DNA of 64,000 bases from Thermogemmatispora sp042408735. Its GTDB lineage: Bacteria; Chloroflexota; Ktedonobacteria; Ktedonobacterales; Ktedonobacteraceae. The position numbers were made by a program, and so were the translations under genes. How positions within the stretch are numbered: position 1 is the stretch's first letter; each line of letters begins with the position of its first letter. Below, in pieces: positions 60,189-64,000 of this stretch. Where the stretch lies: NCBI RefSeq assembly GCF_042408735.1, contig NZ_JBHOQV010000128.1, forward strand, positions 44,823 through 108,822, written 5' to 3'. The notes under the pieces were generated by a model, which was not told the origin of the DNA, did no database searches, and saw nothing but the letters and a program-made list of their open reading frames with translations.

Positions 60189-61859
60189 TTAGTATGCACC
60201 CCGCCTGAAGATAACCGCTGGAATAGTACCCAGCAAGATCTGGAAGTAGAGGCGCAGCGACCAGTTTTCTATATAGTAGAGGTCGAGAAGCACGCCCTCG
60301 TCGAAGCTCAGATCGCTGCGACCGCGCACCTGCCACAGGCCCGAGATCCCGGGCTTAATAGCCAGCCGGCCCTTCTGCCACTCCTCGTACTGGGCGACCT
60401 CGCGCGGTAGCGCCGGGCGCGGGCCAACCAGGCTCATCTCTCCTTTGAGCACGTTGATGAACTGGGGAATCTCATCCAGACTCAGCTTACGCAGGAAACG
60501 CCCAACCCGCGTTATGCGCGGATCAGCCCGCATCTTGAAGAGCGGGCCTTGGGCCTCGTTGCGGTCGAGCAGTGCCGTCAACATCTGATCGGCGTTCTGG
60601 TACATCGAGCGGAACTTATACATCTGGAAAGGCTTCCCGTTCAGCCCGATGCGCGTCGACTTATAGATCACCCCGCCGGGCGAATCCAGGCGAATGGCCA
60701 GAGCGATGCAGAGCCAGAGTGGGGCTCCCAGAATCAGAACCAGGCTGGAGACCGCGATATCGACCGCCCGAGTGACGGCGCGCTGCCAGCGATTGAGCGA
60801 GGATTGCTTGATGCCGATGAGGGGGATCCCCTCAATCGACTCCATATCGATGCGCGAGAGGCTTAGCTCGTAGAGATCGGGGATCAGCTTAAAGGAGGTG
60901 CCCAACCGCTCGCAGAGGCGCACGGTCCTGATCACCTGCTCATGCAGGTGAGAGGGCAAAGCGATGATTACCTCATCGACCTGCATGGAGCGGATGGCCA
61001 TGCCCAGGTCATCCAGCGTGCCCAACATCTTAAAGCGGCCGAAGTCGCCAGGCGGATTCTCCAGATCGTGGAGAAAACCCACAATCGAATAGCCCAGGCT
61101 GGGATTGGCCGTAATGTGCTGCATGATCATCTTGGCCAGGCGACCTGAACCAACCACTAGCACCCGCGTCTCTCCCAGGCCAAGCTGATAGAGGGTGCCC
61201 ATGATCGCCGAAGCGATCAGGCGTCCCAGGCAGAGCAGCACGATCGAGGTGGCCCAGACAAAAGGTACCAGCAAGCGTGAATTGGCTGTCGGCTGAAAGA
61301 CGAAGTAGTACGTGATCAAGAAGGCCATGCCGAGCGTCGCCGAACTCACGATCGTCCACATCTGGCGAAACCAGGTTCCGGTCAGGCGCAACCGATAGAG
61401 GCCGCGAACGGCGAAGATAGCGATGGCCCCGATCACGATGCCGATCTGCATCTCGGTCAGTTTATCGATAGGAATAAAGGTGGCATGGCTGGGGCCGGCG
61501 TCGGTCAGCGCGCTGCGCAGGCGATCCAGCCAGGGGCTTTCAAACAGCAGTTGGAAGCGAATCAGGTAAGCGAGGTAGAACGAGATCGCGACTAATGTCG
61601 CGTCCAGCAGCATCATCACGATGCATTCCAGGATGCGCCACTGGCGCCGGTGCGAGCGTCGCTGAGAGATGATGCGCGTCAGTTGGCCAGTGGCTCCCGT
61701 TACTCCCATCACCCCCGTGGTGCCCATCATCGTACTGGTGCCGGCGGCTGCTGCTGGTGCTGCGGCCGTCTCTGAAGACCCCGCTTGCGCGGCCAACGGG
61801 CCCGCCTCTGACCTTCGGGAGAGCTGTGCGTGTGAGAGTTCGCTACCTTTCACGGCCAT
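60189..61859 (-). CDS. Polyprenyl-phosphate sugar-1-phosphate transferase
   Basis: 556 residues of the WbaP/WcaJ class that starts exopolysaccharide units. After a Ala/Thr/Gly-rich N terminus come four helices (MLLDATLVAISFYLAYLIRF and three more), a CoA-binding-like domain with VLVVGSGRLAKMIM, one further helix, and the C-terminal catalytic domain with FQMYKFRSMYQNAD, DPRITRVGRFLRKLSLDEIP, GEMSLVGPRPALP and IKPGISGLWQVRGRS. Transfers a hexose-1-phosphate to undecaprenyl phosphate. Confidence 0.94.
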   Translation of the reverse strand: MAVKGSELSHAQLSRRSEAGPLAAQAGSSETAAAPAAAAGTSTMMGTTGVMGVTGATGQLTRIISQRRSHRRQWRILECIVMMLLDATLVAISFYLAYLIRFQLLFESPWLDRLRSALTDAGPSHATFIPIDKLTEMQIGIVIGAIAIFAVRGLYRLRLTGTWFRQMWTIVSSATLGMAFLITYYFVFQPTANSRLLVPFVWATSIVLLCLGRLIASAIMGTLYQLGLGETRVLVVGSGRLAKMIMQHITANPSLGYSIVGFLHDLENPPGDFGRFKMLGTLDDLGMAIRSMQVDEVIIALPSHLHEQVIRTVRLCERLGTSFKLIPDLYELSLSRIDMESIEGIPLIGIKQSSLNRWQRAVTRAVDIAVSSLVLILGAPLWLCIALAIRLDSPGGVIYKSTRIGLNGKPFQMYKFRSMYQNADQMLTALLDRNEAQGPLFKMRADPRITRVGRFLRKLSLDEIPQFINVLKGEMSLVGPRPALPREVAQYEEWQKGRLAIKPGISGLWQVRGRSDLSFDEGVLLDLYYIENWSLRLYFQILLGTIPAVIFRRGAY

Positions 61860-61884
61860 AGTCCTGCTTTATTCAACGTTTTTC

Positions 61885-63114
61885 TCACTCCAGTGAAGAA
61901 ACATGTCGCTCCTCGTGCTGCGGCCACGGCTTGGGCTGGGGTGGCTGCCTCGGCTCCTGGCTGAGGGCCTCCTCATAGACGGCTCGCATCTGGCGAGCCA
62001 TGGTGCGTAGCGAGAAGCGCTCTGCCACCGTCCTGGCCATTGCGCGGCAGTGCTGCCGATAAGCCTCGTCGCTGAGTGCCCGATAGAGAGCGTTCGCCAG
62101 GGCATCCACATCGCGTGGCTCGACTGTCAGGGCCACGCCGGCACCCGCTTCGGGCAGGCTGGAGACAGTAGAGGTGACCACCGGCAGCCCACAAGCCAGC
62201 GCCTCCGCTACCGGCAGTCCGAACCCTTCATAGAGGGAGGGATAAGCAAAGGCCGTGGCTGCATGATACCATAAAACCTGCTCGCTGTCCGCGATGAAGC
62301 CCGGGAATAGGACTTCTGACTCAAGCCCAAGGCTGCGGACACGGGCAAAGATCGAGTCATAGAGCCAGCCCTTGCCGCCCGCCAGCACGAGCTTCTCGCG
62401 AATCCCCTGCTGGCGCTTCAGGCGAGCAAAAGCTTCAATCAGCGTATCAAGATTTTTTCGTGGTTCTAGCGTCCCAATGTAGAGAATAAAACCGCTCTCG
62501 AGTCCATAGCGCGCGCGCAGCGCCTGGACGGCCTGCTCATCGCCGTGCGTGGCGTTGAAGCGGGCATCGATACTGGGATAGACGGTACGCAGGCGTTCCG
62601 CTGGCAGAGAGAGCAGCTCGATGGCGTCGCGTCGTGTGCTTTCCGAGACGGTGACAATCAACCTTGCCCGGCGCAGGCTATGCAGGGTAAAGGTGCGCTG
62701 ATAGAGCCGTTTCGGGCCTGTCAGAACCTCTGGGAAGCGCAGAAACGCCAGATCGTGGAGGGTGACGATCCCCCGGCAGCCCGCCGGTAGCCGAAACGGA
62801 AGCACATTCACTGGCGAGTGCAGCAGCTCAATCCGGCGCTGACTCAGCTCGCTCGGTAATTTCAGCTGCTCCCAGGCCACGCGCATCGCGGGCCGCTCTT
62901 CCGGCCAGGGTGCGCTCACGTAGGTCAACTGGGGGTGGCGCGCCACTGCTGCCAGCTGCTCTGCCACCTCTTGACCATTGACAAAGATAGTATAACTATG
63001 CTCACCAGGCTCCTGAGCCAGCCCCTCCAGCAGTCGGCGAATATAGCGGCTCACGCCACTGTTCCGGTAGCCCTGACTGTAGGATAGGAGCTGTGCATTG
63101 ATCCCAATATGCAT
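61885..63114 (-). CDS. GT4-family glycosyltransferase
   Basis: 409 residues (412 from a GTG three codons earlier). N-terminal domain MHIGINAQLLSYSQGYRNSG with SRYIRRLLEGL, then the donor domain with FILYIGTLEPRKNLDTLIEA, LVLAGGKGWLYDSIF, and AYPSLYEGFGLPVAEALACG. That last segment is the E-x7-E nucleotide-sugar motif. It resembles mannosyltransferases of exopolysaccharide clusters. First gene of the cluster on this strand; the upstream region has a TATAGC/GCTATA inverted repeat (63160-63175). Confidence 0.9.
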   Translation of the reverse strand: MHIGINAQLLSYSQGYRNSGVSRYIRRLLEGLAQEPGEHSYTIFVNGQEVAEQLAAVARHPQLTYVSAPWPEERPAMRVAWEQLKLPSELSQRRIELLHSPVNVLPFRLPAGCRGIVTLHDLAFLRFPEVLTGPKRLYQRTFTLHSLRRARLIVTVSESTRRDAIELLSLPAERLRTVYPSIDARFNATHGDEQAVQALRARYGLESGFILYIGTLEPRKNLDTLIEAFARLKRQQGIREKLVLAGGKGWLYDSIFARVRSLGLESEVLFPGFIADSEQVLWYHAATAFAYPSLYEGFGLPVAEALACGLPVVTSTVSSLPEAGAGVALTVEPRDVDALANALYRALSDEAYRQHCRAMARTVAERFSLRTMARQMRAVYEEALSQEPRQPPQPKPWPQHEERHVSSLE

Positions 63115-63974
63115 AACGGCCACTGCCCCTCTCAGAATTGCATATTCCCTATTCTATGCTATAGCAGCCGCTATAACCTGCCAGAAGAACGGCTCGCAGG
63201 CTAGCCTGGTAACAGCTCTGGGCCTTTTTCGCCCGCCCTTTGTCGGCCCGTCTGCCCCAGCCAGGGGCAACCGCTCAGTCCAGCTCAGCTCAGCCTCATT
63301 TCACCTCTCTGTCGCCTGTCTCTACTACCCCATTACGGTTATAACGCATGGCCCGGTCCTTTAGACACAAGGGACCCTCCCCCTCTTCTAGCCGCTCTCC
63401 CGCGCCTGCCGGCGAGGTCAGGCCCTTTGGGAGCCGGCTTTCAGGCCGGTTCCTGCTCCAGATTGATCCACCCTGAGTGACCCTGACCTCCGGACCACTC
63501 AGGCCAGCTTTCTTGACCAGAGCCCCTTGCCTGTATACAATGCAAAAAGGGAAGCACTCCTCCTCCTGGTCGGGCTCGACCCAGGGTGGACTGGCCGTTT
63601 CCTGTCTTGGTCAGGCAGCCAGGGAGGAGAGGGAGAGCAAAGAGGACGGCAGCCGGACAGGACAAGCGCCGCGCGGGAAGGGGTGGTGCCGGCGGCGGAG
63701 TGAAGTCGGAAAGTCAGAAGGTACCGCCCAGGCTGGGCCTGGCCCGGCAAGGCCCCTTGTTAAAGAATACCGAAGAGGAGGCGCATGGAGCGGCTGCGGT
63801 GGATGGCGGCAAGCCGGAGCCTGTCCTGGTGAGGCGGCTTCTACTCGGCCTTACTATGCCCTTTCCCATGCGTTGCGTTTTTCTCGGCGTCGGTGTAATA
63901 TAGCCTAAAGTCTCGGAATTGCCTAGTGTGCACATCACTCAATCGCGAGCTATCAAGTACGGGAGAGAAGTGCT
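63115..63974. other. 850-base region with no convincing gene
   Basis: Several open frames overlap on both strands without family features. A 15-codon frame at 63785 has a strong AGAGGAGG and could encode a leader peptide, but nothing supports expression. It probably holds the promoter of the exopolysaccharide cluster and of a rightward gene at the edge. Confidence 0.35.
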
Positions 63975-64000
63975 TTGGCCAAACAACTCCGTCTCGACGT
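63975..64000 (+). CDS. Possible start of a gene cut by the window edge
   Basis: GGGAGAG lies 7 bases before a TTG that opens MAKQLRLD. Only eight codons are visible, so no product can be named; a coincidence is possible. Confidence 0.3.

Noticed and set aside
1..64000. CRISPR arrays or complete insertion sequences
   Set aside because: No regularly spaced repeats of 25-40 bases and no intact transposase were seen; the only mobile remnant is the tnpB relic.
63880..64000. GroEL start with CIRCE element at the right edge
   Set aside because: The MAKQL-type start could fit, but only eight codons are visible and no CIRCE inverted repeat lies upstream.

Overview
This is a GC-rich, gene-dense bacterial chromosome segment. 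A membrane-anchored Ser/Thr kinase, a DUF4388 protein, Roadblock/MglA signalling genes, TPR-rich proteins and tandem-XRE regulators fit a Ktedonobacteria-type member of the Chloroflexota, perhaps close to Thermogemmatispora. That placement is inferred from gene content only; there is no rRNA here. About 51 protein genes, two tRNA genes and one decayed transposase are supported.

Layout. 0-6 kb: Ser/Thr kinase with an extracellular domain, a TPR membrane protein coupled to a TPR-AAA ATPase, and a LysM protein. 6-15.5 kb: a minus-strand purine and nitrogen module (adenine deaminase, xanthine-dehydrogenase FAD subunit, fused FeS/Mo subunit, FMN alpha-hydroxyacid oxidase, a threonine-synthase-like protein without its PLP lysine, carbamate kinase). 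16-21 kb: ABC exporter, tandem-XRE/TPR regulator with palindromes at its promoter, APC permease. 21.5-30.7 kb: guaB behind a very long leader, a PGRP-type amidase, a Roadblock-Roadblock-MglA cassette, DUF429, EamA, HAD and DUF402 genes. 31-37 kb: a catalytically degenerate full-length seryl-tRNA synthetase paralogue directly upstream of tRNA-Ser(UGA), a DUF4388 protein, an AAA/Fis regulator with an altered sigma-54 loop, moeA, tRNA-Glu(UUC).

37-46 kb: VKOR, PhzF, then pstS-pstC-pstA-pstB-(small protein)-pstB-response regulator, preceded by five helically phased TTAA repeats that look like a PHO box abutting a -10 element. 46-53 kb: ClpC-like ATPase and queuosine genes (queF, precursor transporter, queC), then dus. 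53.2-53.8 kb: a frameshifted, internally deleted IS200/IS605-type tnpB relic. 54-64 kb: acyl-CoA dehydrogenase, esterase, and an exopolysaccharide cluster (two GT4 transferases, polyprenyl-phosphate sugar transferase, Wzz-like protein, BY-kinase-like protein with a destroyed P-loop), ending in about 850 bases without a convincing gene.

How it fits together: adenine deaminase makes hypoxanthine, the Mo enzyme can oxidise hypoxanthine and xanthine, MoeA supplies cofactor, and carbamate kinase can turn carbamoyl phosphate into ATP; IMP dehydrogenase and the queuosine genes draw on the guanine-nucleotide branch. A recurring theme is paralogues that keep a fold but lose catalytic residues: SerRS-like, threonine-synthase-like, BY-kinase-like, ClpC D2 and the GAFTGA-altered regulator.
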